Positions 34,082 through 43,268 are shown, counted from the stretch's first letter. The stretch is 64,000 nucleotides of DNA from Pedobacter fastidiosus (GCF_014306625.1 NZ_JACRYL010000008.1:194208-258207), one strand, 5' to 3'. Notes: generated by a model from the sequence alone, not told the origin. Made by a program: numbers and translations.

Positions 34082-35299
34082 ATGGAAAATACCGTATTGC
34101 TGAAAGCAATCATTGAAAATGCAATAGACGGCCTGATTACCATAGATGACCGTGGGATTATTGAATCCATTAATCCATCTGCATGTAAGCTTTTTCATTA
34201 TTCTCAGGAGGAGGTTGTTGGCCAGAATATATCCATGTTGATGCCGCAGCCAGACCGGGCCCGGCATGACGGCTATCTTTTTCAGTACAAAAAAACAGGA
34301 AATGCCAGTATCATTGGTATTGGCAGAGAATTAGTAGGACTTAAGAAAAACGGAAGTCAGTTTCCCTTCCGGCTTGGTGTAAGCGAGGTAAAATATTCCG
34401 GAAGAATTATCTATGCAGGCTTTATACATGATCTGACAAGGGAAAAGGAAGCTGAAGGAAAATTACAAGATTATGCAGCTTTACTGGAAGAACAGGTGGA
34501 GGAAAGAACACATTCACTCAGAACGAGTGTAAAAGCCCTGCAAAAAACCCAGGATGATTTAAATCTTTCACTTAACAAAGAAAAAGAACTTGGCCAGCTT
34601 AAAAGCAGGTTTGTATCCATTGCATCACATGAATTCCGTACCCCCTTGAGCATGGTACAACTTTCAGCATCGCTTATTGACCGATATGCAGAAAACCAGG
34701 ATAGGGAGAGCATCGGTAAACACGTTGTTAAAATCAAAGATGCGGTACTGAATATTACGGCCATACTCAATGATTTTCTTTCGCTCGAAAAACTCGATTC
34801 GGGAATGGTAAAACCAAAGCTTAGCCACTTCAACCTCTCCGAAATGGCCGAAGAGATTACCGGCGAAATGCAGATTACGCTGAAAGGAAAACAGAAGATA
34901 ATTTTCAAGCATAGGGGACCTGGCCTAATGATCAACCTGGATCAGAACCTGCTTAAAAACTGCATCGTAATCCTCATCGATAATGCCATCAAATATTCAG
35001 GAGAGGAGAGCGAAATCCAGTTTTATACCAAGATCAATGAAAACAACTTCTCCATTAGGATCTGCGACAATGGCATCGGTATTCCGGATACGGATCATAA
35101 ACATCTCTTTGAGGCATTTTTTAGGGCACATAATACAGGCAATATTTCCGGAAACGGCCTCGGGTTAAGTATACTTTCCAGATATACTGGTCTGATGAAT
35201 GGGAAGGTTAGTTTTAAGAGCAGAGTTAACCGGGGCACATTATTTACACTTACTTTTCCACAAACCAATAACCATGAGCAAAAAAATACTGATCATTGA
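34082..35299 (+). CDS. FixL-like heme-PAS oxygen-sensing histidine kinase
   Basis: 405 residues, soluble. PAS domain 5-120, coiled coil 121-172, HisKA with phospho-acceptor His183 (A-S-H-E-F-R-T-P), HATPase with I-D-N-A-I-K-Y and D-N-G-I-G-I, G-N-G-L-G-L-S. The PAS segment M-L-M-P-Q-P-D-R-A-R-H-D-G-Y then I-I-G-I-G-R-E-L-V-G aligns with FixL heme PAS without gaps: His62 matches the heme ligand His200 and Arg82 the oxygen-contacting Arg220 of Bradyrhizobium FixL; FixL Arg206 and His214 are Gln and Ser. This predicts heme and oxygen sensing. Unlike some FixL proteins it lacks membrane helices. The receiver-Crp/Fnr gene overlaps its end by 26 bp. It is autoregulated by the FNR-type box at 33918. 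Confidence 0.9.
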   Translation: MENTVLLKAIIENAIDGLITIDDRGIIESINPSACKLFHYSQEEVVGQNISMLMPQPDRARHDGYLFQYKKTGNASIIGIGRELVGLKKNGSQFPFRLGVSEVKYSGRIIYAGFIHDLTREKEAEGKLQDYAALLEEQVEERTHSLRTSVKALQKTQDDLNLSLNKEKELGQLKSRFVSIASHEFRTPLSMVQLSASLIDRYAENQDRESIGKHVVKIKDAVLNITAILNDFLSLEKLDSGMVKPKLSHFNLSEMAEEITGEMQITLKGKQKIIFKHRGPGLMINLDQNLLKNCIVILIDNAIKYSGEESEIQFYTKINENNFSIRICDNGIGIPDTDHKHLFEAFFRAHNTGNISGNGLGLSILSRYTGLMNGKVSFKSRVNRGTLFTLTFPQTNNHEQKNTDH

Positions 35300-36323
35300 A
35301 GATCATGATGCCATTCGTGCAAACGTGGTAGAAATTTTAGAAATGGCCTTGTATACCGTATTTCAGGCAGAAAATGGAAAGATCGGTGTGGATATGGCAC
35401 TGCAAAATATCCCTGATATTATTTTATGCGATATTATGATGCCCGAACTGGATGGATATGGTGTGCTCTACATGCTCAACAAACACGTAGAGACTTCTGG
35501 GATCCCGTTTATTTTCCTAACGGCGAAGGCAGAACATGCAGATTTAAGGAAGGGAATGGAACTGGGCGCAGATGATTATTTAATCAAGCCATTTGATGAC
35601 ATGGAGTTGCTCAACGCAATCGATATTCGATTGAGAAAAAAAGCAATGGCGGAACAATCGCACAAAACAAATTCAGCAGAATTTGCGGTCCTTGTGGCGA
35701 AAACAGATGGTCTTGCAGAATTCAACAAGATCATCGAGGGCAGAAAAAGCAGGGAATATAAAAAAAACCAAGTTATTTATTACGAAGAAGACCATGGAAA
35801 AGGATTGTACCTGATTACAAGTGGCAAGGTCAAAACCATAAAGCTGGCTCAGGACGGCCGCGAGCTTATGACTGGCATGTATTCTGAGGGGGATTACATC
35901 GGGATTAATGCCGTACTCAGTGGCAGCACTTATGCAGACACCGCCACAACGATAGAGGACAGTTTGCTCTGTTTGATCCCTACGGAGCAGATGGAAAACG
36001 TTTTTAGTCTCTACCCTGAAGTCGCCAGAAAATTTATCCATCTACTCTCTAGAGACAATCGTGAAAAAGAGGATCAGCTATTGCAACTCGCCTATCATTC
36101 GGTCAGAAAAAAGATGGCTGGAACACTCGTCAAGTTGCACAGTAAGGATATGAAAAATGATTTCTTTACCATTTCTAGGGAGGACCTTGCTGCCATGGCT
36201 TGTATGGCAACCGAAACAGTCAGCCGTACCCTATCAGATTTTAAGGATGAAAAATTGATAGATCGGAGTGGCGCCCGGATTACCTTACTGGATCTTAATG
36301 GACTTTCAAAAATGAAAAACTAG
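35274..36323 (+). CDS. Receiver-Crp/Fnr fusion response regulator
   Basis: 349 residues from M-S-K-K-I-L-I-I-E-D (35274). CheY-type receiver (1-120) with phospho-Asp53 in C-D-I-M-M-P, Thr83 and Lys105 in I-K-P-F-D; linker; Crp-like beta-roll (about 155-245); dimer helix; winged helix 275-345. The recognition helix reads A-T-E-T-V-S-R with Glu314, Ser317 and Arg318, as E-T-I-S-R in E. coli FNR, so TGAT-N4-ATCA targets are expected, and these are abundant in the window. No cysteine cluster. It combines FixJ (receiver) and FixK (Crp/Fnr output) roles in one chain. Start at 35274 lies inside the kinase's end; the ORF opens 25 codons earlier in another frame. Confidence 0.92.
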   Translation: MSKKILIIEDHDAIRANVVEILEMALYTVFQAENGKIGVDMALQNIPDIILCDIMMPELDGYGVLYMLNKHVETSGIPFIFLTAKAEHADLRKGMELGADDYLIKPFDDMELLNAIDIRLRKKAMAEQSHKTNSAEFAVLVAKTDGLAEFNKIIEGRKSREYKKNQVIYYEEDHGKGLYLITSGKVKTIKLAQDGRELMTGMYSEGDYIGINAVLSGSTYADTATTIEDSLLCLIPTEQMENVFSLYPEVARKFIHLLSRDNREKEDQLLQLAYHSVRKKMAGTLVKLHSKDMKNDFFTISREDLAAMACMATETVSRTLSDFKDEKLIDRSGARITLLDLNGLSKMKN

Positions 36324-36400
36324 AAATCTGAGTTAGCCTGCGAATCATAAAAATGGATATACTGTAACAATAATTAATTTATCAGCTAATAATTTGAGAT

Positions 36401-37234
36401 CTAACTCCCTTTGCTCATCGCCAAAAGTGGAACATCAGCGAAAAAAGAATATTGTTCCGCATTTGATGGAAATAAAAGCTTTTCAAATCCAGAACGGTGG
36501 TGAGAAAATAATGCAAGCATGGAGTTAGGTCTTATTTTCATCGATAGATAAATATCTTCAATCAAGGAATTTACAACATTCCGATTAACTTGAACAAATT
36601 TTATTGGGAATTTAAACGCTTTACTGATCCGCATCTGCATTTGTTCTGGGTTGTTTATTCCCTCAAATGGAGGAGAGATTGAAAGCATTTGAATATCGGC
36701 CTTAAGTAATGTTGCAAAATTTATAATTTTTGGAAGCTCCTGCTCAAAATCTTCCAAATCAGTACCATAAATTATAGTTTTAATTGGCCTGTATCGATAT
36801 TTACTTGGTACGCATATTATGGGGATTTTAGAAATCGATATGAGGTCACTTGTATTTGTACCAAAGAGTTTTTTTAATGTACCTGCACCACGGGTACCAA
36901 TTAAAATATAGTCAAACTTTTGCGCCTCAGCATAATCATTTATTGTACTAACCACCAAGAGGGAATTAATCACGACAGATTTAAACTTGAAAGGCTCCAA
37001 TTCCATTGAACGGCATATATTAGAAACAAAAGTACCCAGTTCAGCAGTAAGCTTATCCATACTTTTTTTTACGAAACTTTTATACGCATTATGTGTCCAT
37101 CCAAATGGCTTAGGAATATGACATACCTGTAATACATTTAAAGATGCATTCCCTATTTTTGCTAATCGAATAGCCATTCTTATTGCTGATTTTGAATTGA
37201 TAGATAGATCCGTAGTTACCATGATTTTTTTCAT
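36401..37234 (-). CDS. Universal stress protein (tandem USP domains)
   Basis: 277 residues. Domain 1 begins I-M-V-T-T-D-L-S-I-N-S-K-S-A and keeps a loop L-I-G-T-R-G-A-G-T-L-K-K-L-F-G-T-N-T; domain 2 begins I-I-Y-G-T-D-L-E-D. No signal peptide. Convergent with the receiver-Crp/Fnr gene (77-bp gap) and divergent from copA with a 346-bp shared upstream region. FNR-type box ATGAT-CTTT-ATCAA lies 92 bp upstream (37326-37339). Likely a direct member of the oxygen-limited set; specific role unknown. Confidence 0.93.
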   Translation of the reverse strand: MKKIMVTTDLSINSKSAIRMAIRLAKIGNASLNVLQVCHIPKPFGWTHNAYKSFVKKSMDKLTAELGTFVSNICRSMELEPFKFKSVVINSLLVVSTINDYAEAQKFDYILIGTRGAGTLKKLFGTNTSDLISISKIPIICVPSKYRYRPIKTIIYGTDLEDFEQELPKIINFATLLKADIQMLSISPPFEGINNPEQMQMRISKAFKFPIKFVQVNRNVVNSLIEDIYLSMKIRPNSMLALFSHHRSGFEKLLFPSNAEQYSFFADVPLLAMSKGS

Positions 37235-37325
37235 CTCTATTTTAAACTGGTTTTTTGCTCCTTCATTAACTTAAATGGTCCTCTCCAGTGTAATCACAAT
37301 TTCCAAAATACATAGCAATTTTAAA

Positions 37326-37339
37326 ATGATCTTTATCAA
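37326..37339. promoter_or_regulatory. FNR-type box upstream of USP 36401 (ATGAT-CTTT-ATCAA)
   Basis: One base from the consensus TTGAT-N4-ATCAA. Centre 98.5 bp from the USP start codon; no convincing -7 element at the expected distance. It lies in the 346-bp divergent gap to copA, where I see no gene. Confidence 0.6.
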
Positions 37340-37469
37340 ACATATTAATGATTTAAATGTGAGTATTGACTTGTATCCACTACCTAGTAGTTTAGCCTAT
37401 AAGACTATAGGATGCAAAATCATACAAACAATTTCCAGAATTGTATAAGCTTTATTATACATATCTAAT

Positions 37470-37485
37470 AACCTTTGCAAAGGTT
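37470..37485. promoter_or_regulatory. Perfect 16-bp palindrome AACCTTTGCAAAGGTT upstream of copA
   Basis: Lies just upstream of a -7-like TACCTTAC at 37489-37496, i.e. between the expected -33 and -7 positions, 96 bp before copA. The form ACCTT..AAGGT and position recall MerR/CueR-type metal operators, but the regulator is not in the window. A 13/14 copy (ACCTTTGCAAATGT) is at 29797-29810. Confidence 0.5.
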
Positions 37486-37580
37486 TTCTACCTTACTTGG
37501 AATTAAAAAACAAATGATGAGAAACGAAAGCTTCGAAGCATTTTTCTTGCAAACGAGATGTCTTTAAGCCAAAATCCGAT

Positions 37581-40109
37581 ATGAAATATACTTACCAAAT
37601 AATAGGCATGAGCTGTAAGGGCTGCCTTAAAAAAGTCGAAGATGCACTGAATGCTATTGATGGTATATCTGCGCTTGTTAGTCTTGATCCTCCTAGCGCA
37701 ACAGTTACAACAGATAGACCCATTTCTGAAGAAGCCCTTCAAAAAGAACTTTCAAAGGCAGGTAGCTATATAATAAAAAAGGAAGAAGTTATTCAGGCAA
37801 ATGCCTATAGCAAAACCAAGATAGAAGGAAGAGCCTTACATCTTAACCATAAAACTGACAACGGTAAAACCGGTAATCAGGGAATTTTTTATTGCCCAAT
37901 GCATTGTGAGGGAGAAAAGAATTATGGGCATAGCGGAAGCTGTCCTGTATGCGGCATGAACCTGGTTAAAGCTCCTGAGCTAAAAAGCAGCCGAGCTGAG
38001 TACTCGTGTCCGATGCATCCTGAAATCATTAGGGATTCACCAGGGGTGTGCCCCATTTGCGGAATGGATCTTGTCCAGATTGAAAACGGAGCAGGCCGGG
38101 AGGATGAGGGCTATGCTGTACTTAGAAAAAAATTCGTGGTGGCTGCAAGCTTTACCTTGCCGATTTTCTTGATTTCAATGTCAGAAATGATACCTGCAAA
38201 TCCGCTTTTCAAGATCATGGATCTTAAATACTGGAACATTGTACAGCTGATGTTCTCCCTACCAGTGATTTTTTATGCCACCTGGTTGTTTTTCCAGAGG
38301 GCATGGAAGTCCGTAATGAGCTGGAAACTGAATATGTTCACCCTTATCGGCCTAGGTGCCGGGGTAGCATGGCTGTTTAGTATAGTTGCCCTGTTTTTTC
38401 CTTCAATTTTCCCGCCTCATTTTATGACACACCAAGGTACGGTTTATGTTTATTTTGAAGCAGCAACTGTAATACTTACTCTGGCACTATTGGGGCAATT
38501 GCTTGAAGCAAAAGCACATAAAAGGACCACCACCGCTATCAGGGAACTGCTAAAACTGGCTCCAGCAATTGCCACAAAAATTGTCGGCAATAAGGAAATT
38601 ACAGTTGGTATAAATGAGATTGAAAAAGGTGACCTACTTCGGGTAAAGCCGGGAGAAAAAATCCCTGTTGATGGAAGCATTAAGGAGGGTGATGCAACGA
38701 TTGATGAATCCATGATCTCAGGGGAACCAGTCCCGGTGGACAAAAAGTCTGGTGATATGGTTCGATCTGGAACAATCAACAGCAATACAACCTTTATCAT
38801 GATCGCAGAAAAAATCGGTTCCGAGACACTGCTTTCCAGAATCATCGAAATGGTTAATGCCGCAAGTAGATCAAAGGCACCGATCCAAAAGATAGCAGAC
38901 AGGATTTCAGGCTATTTTGTACCTGTTGTTGTAGTCATTTCTGCCGTAACCTTTTTCATCTGGGCCATCTATGGGCCAGAACCTGTATATGTTTATGCCA
39001 TGGTAAATGCGATCTCGGTATTGATTATTGCCTGCCCATGCGCACTGGGCCTCGCAACGCCCATGTCGGTAATGGTGGGCATTGGCAAAGGTGCCCAAAT
39101 GGGTATTCTGATTAAAGATGCTGAGTCTCTGGAAAAAATGAATTCGATAGATGTACTCATCATTGATAAAACAGGAACCTTAACAGAAGGCAGGCCAACG
39201 GTAGAGTATGTTGCAAGTACCGATCCTAACATTGGAGAGCAAGATCTGCTCAGGAGAATCGTTTCCTTAAATAGCAGCAGCGAACATCCGCTTGCCCAGG
39301 CCACTGTAAAGTATGGCGAAGAAAAGGGCGTTACAGCGGAGACAATTAATCATTTCGAATCCGTTACCGGAAAAGGTGTGATGGGAATACTCGGCAAAGA
39401 ACATCTGGCATTGGGTAATAAAATCCTGATGGATCAGATTGGCGCCGCTATTGCGCCGGATTTAAGCGAAAAGGTGAGCGCTGAACAGCGAATGGGCAAA
39501 ACCGTTTCATACCTTTCCATTAACGGGCAGGTTGCCGGATTTGTGGTCATTTCTGATAAGATTAAAGCGACTAGCCAATCAGCAATCCGGAATCTTCAGA
39601 ATGAGGGACTAAAAGTGATTATGTTTACGGGCGACAATAGCGATACGGCAAAGGCTGTTAGCGAGCGCCTTAAACTGGATAGGTTCCATGCTCAGATGCT
39701 GCCCGAAGACAAACTTATAGAGATCAAGAAGTTACAGTCAGCTGGAAAAAAGGTGGCTATGGTGGGTGATGGAATCAATGATGCACCCGCACTTTCACAG
39801 GCAGATATTGGCATTGCCATGGGCACGGGAACAGATGTCGCCATTCAGAGCGCTTCTATCACACTGATCAACGGAGACCTTTCAGGCATTGTGAAAGCCC
39901 GAGCCTTAAGCAAAAAGGTGATGTCCAATATAAAAGGAAACTTAATATTTGCTCTTGGTTACAATGTACTGGGCATTCCCGTTGCGGCAGGTATTTTATA
40001 TCCATTTTCGGGAATCCTGCTCTCTCCCATGGTTGCGGCTTTGGCAATGAGCCTGAGTTCTGTCTCGGTAATCCTTAATGCGTTAAGATTAAAAAACACC
40101 AATATTTAA
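37581..40109 (+). CDS. copA: Copper-type P1B ATPase with HMA and two heavy-metal-binding domains
   Basis: 842 residues. HMA domain with M-S-C-K-G-C (9-15 region), then two HMBD repeats with C-P-M-H ... C-P-V-C-G-M and C-P-M-H ... C-P-I-C-G-M (about 105-170), eight membrane helices with C-P-C in TM6 (A-C-P-C-A-L-G), S-G-E-P, D-K-T-G-T-L-T-E-G, H-P of the S-E-H-P motif and G-D-G-I-N-D-A-P. Predicted to export Cu(I) or Ag. The C-P-C and HMBD layout is that of the CopA/SilP class. It starts 96 bp after a 16-bp palindrome. In anaerobic cells Cu(I) is more toxic, which fits the neighbourhood. Confidence 0.95.
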   Translation: MKYTYQIIGMSCKGCLKKVEDALNAIDGISALVSLDPPSATVTTDRPISEEALQKELSKAGSYIIKKEEVIQANAYSKTKIEGRALHLNHKTDNGKTGNQGIFYCPMHCEGEKNYGHSGSCPVCGMNLVKAPELKSSRAEYSCPMHPEIIRDSPGVCPICGMDLVQIENGAGREDEGYAVLRKKFVVAASFTLPIFLISMSEMIPANPLFKIMDLKYWNIVQLMFSLPVIFYATWLFFQRAWKSVMSWKLNMFTLIGLGAGVAWLFSIVALFFPSIFPPHFMTHQGTVYVYFEAATVILTLALLGQLLEAKAHKRTTTAIRELLKLAPAIATKIVGNKEITVGINEIEKGDLLRVKPGEKIPVDGSIKEGDATIDESMISGEPVPVDKKSGDMVRSGTINSNTTFIMIAEKIGSETLLSRIIEMVNAASRSKAPIQKIADRISGYFVPVVVVISAVTFFIWAIYGPEPVYVYAMVNAISVLIIACPCALGLATPMSVMVGIGKGAQMGILIKDAESLEKMNSIDVLIIDKTGTLTEGRPTVEYVASTDPNIGEQDLLRRIVSLNSSSEHPLAQATVKYGEEKGVTAETINHFESVTGKGVMGILGKEHLALGNKILMDQIGAAIAPDLSEKVSAEQRMGKTVSYLSINGQVAGFVVISDKIKATSQSAIRNLQNEGLKVIMFTGDNSDTAKAVSERLKLDRFHAQMLPEDKLIEIKKLQSAGKKVAMVGDGINDAPALSQADIGIAMGTGTDVAIQSASITLINGDLSGIVKARALSKKVMSNIKGNLIFALGYNVLGIPVAAGILYPFSGILLSPMVAALAMSLSSVSVILNALRLKNTNI

Positions 40110-40127
40110 AAAAGGTAACAGGGCAAA

Positions 40128-40412
40128 TCAAGGAAGAAGTTTGTTATTTGCATTTTTCAGTTCAAGCTTTAACAGGGCAATCTGTTCCAAAAGCCCCTTT
40201 ATTGCATGTAACCCTTCCAGGTTTATCTCAAGTTCATCGTACAGACGTATCATTTTTTCCAGATGGGCAAGTTCATCCCTAAGGAGGTAATCCTGCTCTG
40301 CTATTTTAAAAATGTCTATTATACCGAATTCGTGCAGGCGATAAATAAATGAAAGCTCTATTTCATTATGCAGACAGAATATCTCCAATGATACTAAATG
40401 CTCAGTTTCCAT
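40128..40412 (-). CDS. cbpM: Chaperone modulator CbpM
   Basis: 94 residues, MerR-like helical protein that inhibits CbpA. It has the V-S-L-E-x-F-C-x-H-x-x-I-E-x-x-F-I-x-x-L-x-x-x-G-I-I start and a Leu-rich helix at the C-terminus. It overlaps the end of cbpA by 11 bp, the usual arrangement. Expressed with SDR-cbpA from the FNR-type box at 42110. Convergent to copA (19-bp gap). Confidence 0.88.
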   Translation of the reverse strand: METEHLVSLEIFCLHNEIELSFIYRLHEFGIIDIFKIAEQDYLLRDELAHLEKMIRLYDELEINLEGLHAIKGLLEQIALLKLELKNANNKLLP

Positions 40413-41283
40413 TTCTGATGTTGCTTAATTCGGTGAACAATTCTTTTTCCCGCTCAGAAAGATCTGATGGGAGCTTTACCTTGAAAGTAATATAAAGGTC
40501 GCCATATTGGTTTTCCTTTTTATAAATCGGAAAACCCTTGCCTTTCAGTTTTACCCTGGTTTCACTCTGCGTTCCGGATGCAACTTTTAACTTTACCTTT
40601 CCTGTAAAAGTTTCGACTAATATCTCTCCGCCAAGCATTGCCTTATAAAGATCTAGGTCAACATCAAGATGCAGATTATTTCCATCTCTTTTAAACAGCG
40701 TATCGTTCTTAATCAGAAAGGTAATGTAAAGGTCTCCATTTGGACCGCCATTGGCTCCCGGGCTACCATGATCTTTTATCTTGATGATCTGGCCGTTTTC
40801 TATTCCTGCAGGAAAAGTAAGCCTGATCTGCCTGCCATTCACCGTTAAGGTCTGTTTCCGGCTTTCATAGACATCCCTTAGATTAAGATCAACCTCAGCA
40901 TTGAGATCCTGTCCGCGGAACTTGGTCTGCCTGCCCCGGTTCCCTGCACCATACATGGATTCAAAGAATTCAGAAAAATCATCAGCACCGAATGACTCCG
41001 AGTTTTGACGCTGATGGGTCTGTTGTTGCTTTTGTCCTGCTTTTTCAAATTGTTCACCATTTTTCCAGTCCGCTCCGTATTTATCGTATTTCTTGCGCTT
41101 TTCCGGATCACTCAAAACCTCATTGGCCTCATTAATCGCTTTGAATTTCTGCTCAGCTTCTTTATTGTCTGGATTGAGATCTGGATGGTATTTGCGGGCA
41201 AATTTTCGATAAGCGGTCTTAATCTCAGCGGCTGTTGCCACCTTGGTAATACCGAGCAATTTATAGTAATCTATATACTCCAT
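40402..41283 (-). CDS. cbpA: DnaJ-like co-chaperone, curved-DNA-binding protein CbpA
   Basis: 293 residues. J domain at 1-70 with the H-P-D motif (K-Y-H-P-D-L-N-P-D-N-K), Gly/Gln-poor linker, then the two C-terminal domains with the peptide-binding V-D-L-N-L-R-D and L-K-I-K-D-H-G-S-P-G patterns. It lacks the zinc domain of DnaJ, so it is CbpA rather than DnaJ. It works with DnaK and binds curved DNA in stationary phase. Follows the SDR after 35 bp and is coupled with cbpM. Confidence 0.94.
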   Translation of the reverse strand: MEYIDYYKLLGITKVATAAEIKTAYRKFARKYHPDLNPDNKEAEQKFKAINEANEVLSDPEKRKKYDKYGADWKNGEQFEKAGQKQQQTHQRQNSESFGADDFSEFFESMYGAGNRGRQTKFRGQDLNAEVDLNLRDVYESRKQTLTVNGRQIRLTFPAGIENGQIIKIKDHGSPGANGGPNGDLYITFLIKNDTLFKRDGNNLHLDVDLDLYKAMLGGEILVETFTGKVKLKVASGTQSETRVKLKGKGFPIYKKENQYGDLYITFKVKLPSDLSEREKELFTELSNIRNGN

Positions 41284-41318
41284 TTTATTTGGAAGAACCT
41301 ATGCAGTAGTCATAAATG

Positions 41319-42059
41319 TTATTTGGAGAGATATCCGCCATCAATTGGATAGTAGCTTCCCGTTACGAATGAGGATTTTTCGCTTCCAAGCCAAAATATC
41401 AGCTCTGCCACTTCCCTACTTTTGCCCAAACGGCCAATTGGATGCATGGCAATAAGCTGGTTTTTCATTGCTGCATCCATAGCGTTCAGCAAAGGTGTAT
41501 CGATAAAGCCCGGGCCAACGGCATTAATGCGGATATTCTGCGCAGAATACTCCAATGCGGCCGTTTGGGTTAATCCTATAATGCCATGCTTTGCTGCGCT
41601 ATACCCGGCAGAGCCAGCAAAACCTACCGCTCCAAGTATGGAAGAAATATTAACCACACTGCCCCCGCCACTTTTTAGCATTGCCGCAATTTGGTATTTC
41701 ATTCCATAAAAAACACTACTGAGGTTAACAGATATTATTTTCTGCCAGCCCTCAAGGCTCATATCTGTGATGGTATTCTGTTCGCCACCGATCCCTGCAT
41801 TATTAACTGCTATATCCAGTTTTCCATAGGTATCCAAAGCGTACTGAACGAGAGCTTCCATTTGCTCGGGTTTGGCTACATCTGTTTTGAAAAAAGAGGC
41901 AATGCCCCCTCCCGAACGGATTTCACGAATCACTTCATCGCCTTGTATACTATCTATATCAGAAATGACCACATTTGCGCCCGCCTCTGCAAATAACTCT
42001 GCTGCTGCTTTTCCAATTCCAGATGCGCCACCGGTAATAATTACTGTTTTATTTTTCAT
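41319..42059 (-). CDS. Short-chain dehydrogenase/reductase (SDR)
   Basis: 246 residues, classical SDR: T-G-G-A-S-G-I-G at the N-terminus, N-N-A-G-I-G at 86-91, catalytic Ser in N-I-S-S-I, Tyr-x-x-x-Lys as Y-S-A-A-K. The position of Asp in V-I-S-D-I-D suggests NAD(H) preference. Substrate unknown (glucose/3-oxoacyl-like by general similarity). It leads the SDR-cbpA-cbpM run. The FNR-type box 42110-42123 is 51 bp upstream with a TAGATTTA -7 element (minus, 42080-42087), giving a box at about -41. Confidence 0.88.
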   Translation of the reverse strand: MKNKTVIITGGASGIGKAAAELFAEAGANVVISDIDSIQGDEVIREIRSGGGIASFFKTDVAKPEQMEALVQYALDTYGKLDIAVNNAGIGGEQNTITDMSLEGWQKIISVNLSSVFYGMKYQIAAMLKSGGGSVVNISSILGAVGFAGSAGYSAAKHGIIGLTQTAALEYSAQNIRINAVGPGFIDTPLLNAMDAAMKNQLIAMHPIGRLGKSREVAELIFWLGSEKSSFVTGSYYPIDGGYLSK

Positions 42060-42109
42060 AATGTGATTGTGTTATTCGGTAAATCTAGGTTAATCAGAAA
42101 GCTAATCTT

Positions 42110-42123
42110 ATGATCGAGATCAC
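42110..42123. promoter_or_regulatory. FNR-type box upstream of the SDR-cbpA-cbpM unit (ATGAT-CGAG-ATCAC)
   Basis: Perfect TGAT-N4-ATCA core. TAGATTTA at 42080-42087 (minus) is 33 bp away, so the box centre is at about -41, the class II activator position. Confidence 0.65.
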
Positions 42124-42203
42124 AATAACAGATGATAAAAGACCTTTTCTGGAGATGGCAAATTCGAGGATACAAAGTCCACTTAGTGGTAGTGGCCAGA
42201 TGA

Positions 42204-43073
42204 TCAGCAGAGCATTTCAAGATAACCTTCTGGCATAACCAGTAAGGGAAGTTTCGTTTGTCGGGCCATCTTCTGTGCATGGCTTCCGTTTACGAAATCA
42301 TTCATAATGCCGTGTTTGCGATGGATCATAACCAATAAATCCATTTCTCCATGATCCTTTAACCAATCAAGGCCGTCCTCAACTTTAACTCGGTAAACGT
42401 TCTCAAAATAAATCCGCTCGTAATTGATCCTTTTTTTAAGTTCGCCCATAAAGGCGTCAATGCGCCCGGTTAGGTCTTTATCGATATTGCGCCCTATGAC
42501 GTGTACAATGATCAATTCGGCATTTAGCAGACTTGCAAAAGATGCCAGTATCTGTATGGAATCCATGTCATTAAGAACAAGATCTGTTGCGAAAGCAATT
42601 TTTCGAATCGGCTTAAAGGCTGTTCCCTTAGGGATCAGCAGGACTGGATAATCTGCAGAGTCTATTACGTCTCGGCTGCTGCTGCCCAAAATAAAGCGCT
42701 TCATATTCCCTGCACCAGAGAGCCCCATAACTGCAAAGCCTATATTTTCTTTCTGAACAGTTTCCCTTAGCAAATCGCTAACTGAACTTAGGTCGGACTT
42801 TATGCTAATTTTTGGCAAAGCCTCAGAACTTTCAGTAACAGGAATACTTTCCAGCAATGTTTTGGAAAGATCTTTCAACCGGATATCCGTTCGTTTGATG
42901 AGCGTTTGATAATCTTCTATTGGCCATAGGACCTCTACAGGAGAGTCTGTGCTTACTGGCGCCGCATTGATCAGTATGACATCGCTTTTCAACTTTATGG
43001 CAAGCTCAATGGCATATCTGGCGGCATCATCAGCAGCTACTGAAAAATCAGTGGCGATAAGTATTTTTTTCAT
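42204..43073 (-). CDS. Universal stress protein (tandem USP domains)
   Basis: 289 residues. Domain 1 has I-L-I-A-T-D-F-S-V-A-A-D-D-A-A-R-Y-A and an intact loop V-M-G-L-S-G-A-G-N-M-K-R-F-I-L-G-S-S-S; domain 2 begins I-A-F-A-T-D-L-V-L. Predicted ATP binding in domain 1. Closest in pattern to the USP at 28833. It has an FNR-type box at 43208 with a -7 candidate AAGATTTG (minus, 43178-43185), box at about -41. 144-bp gap separates it from the SDR unit. Confidence 0.94.
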   Translation of the reverse strand: MKKILIATDFSVAADDAARYAIELAIKLKSDVILINAAPVSTDSPVEVLWPIEDYQTLIKRTDIRLKDLSKTLLESIPVTESSEALPKISIKSDLSSVSDLLRETVQKENIGFAVMGLSGAGNMKRFILGSSSRDVIDSADYPVLLIPKGTAFKPIRKIAFATDLVLNDMDSIQILASFASLLNAELIIVHVIGRNIDKDLTGRIDAFMGELKKRINYERIYFENVYRVKVEDGLDWLKDHGEMDLLVMIHRKHGIMNDFVNGSHAQKMARQTKLPLLVMPEGYLEMLC

Positions 43074-43207
43074 CGGTATATCATTTGTTTTTTAATGGTA
43101 AATAGCTACCATGATTTATTTTGTAACAGTGTGCTTTTGAAAATCATGATGATTTCATTGATAGATCTTTTGAAGTACAAATCTTGTTAATTCTAATCTT
43201 TGGGCAA

Positions 43208-43221
43208 ATGATGATCATCAA
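43208..43221. promoter_or_regulatory. FNR-type box upstream of USP 42204 (ATGAT-GATC-ATCAA)
   Basis: One base from consensus and doubly symmetric. Centre 141.5 bp from the USP start; -7 candidate AAGATTTG at 43178-43185 (minus) puts it at about -41. It lies in the divergent gap with the L,D-transpeptidase. Confidence 0.65.
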
Positions 43222-43268
43222 GTGCAGACATGATTCCCAACACTAAGCACCGTCAGCAAAAGGCAAAA

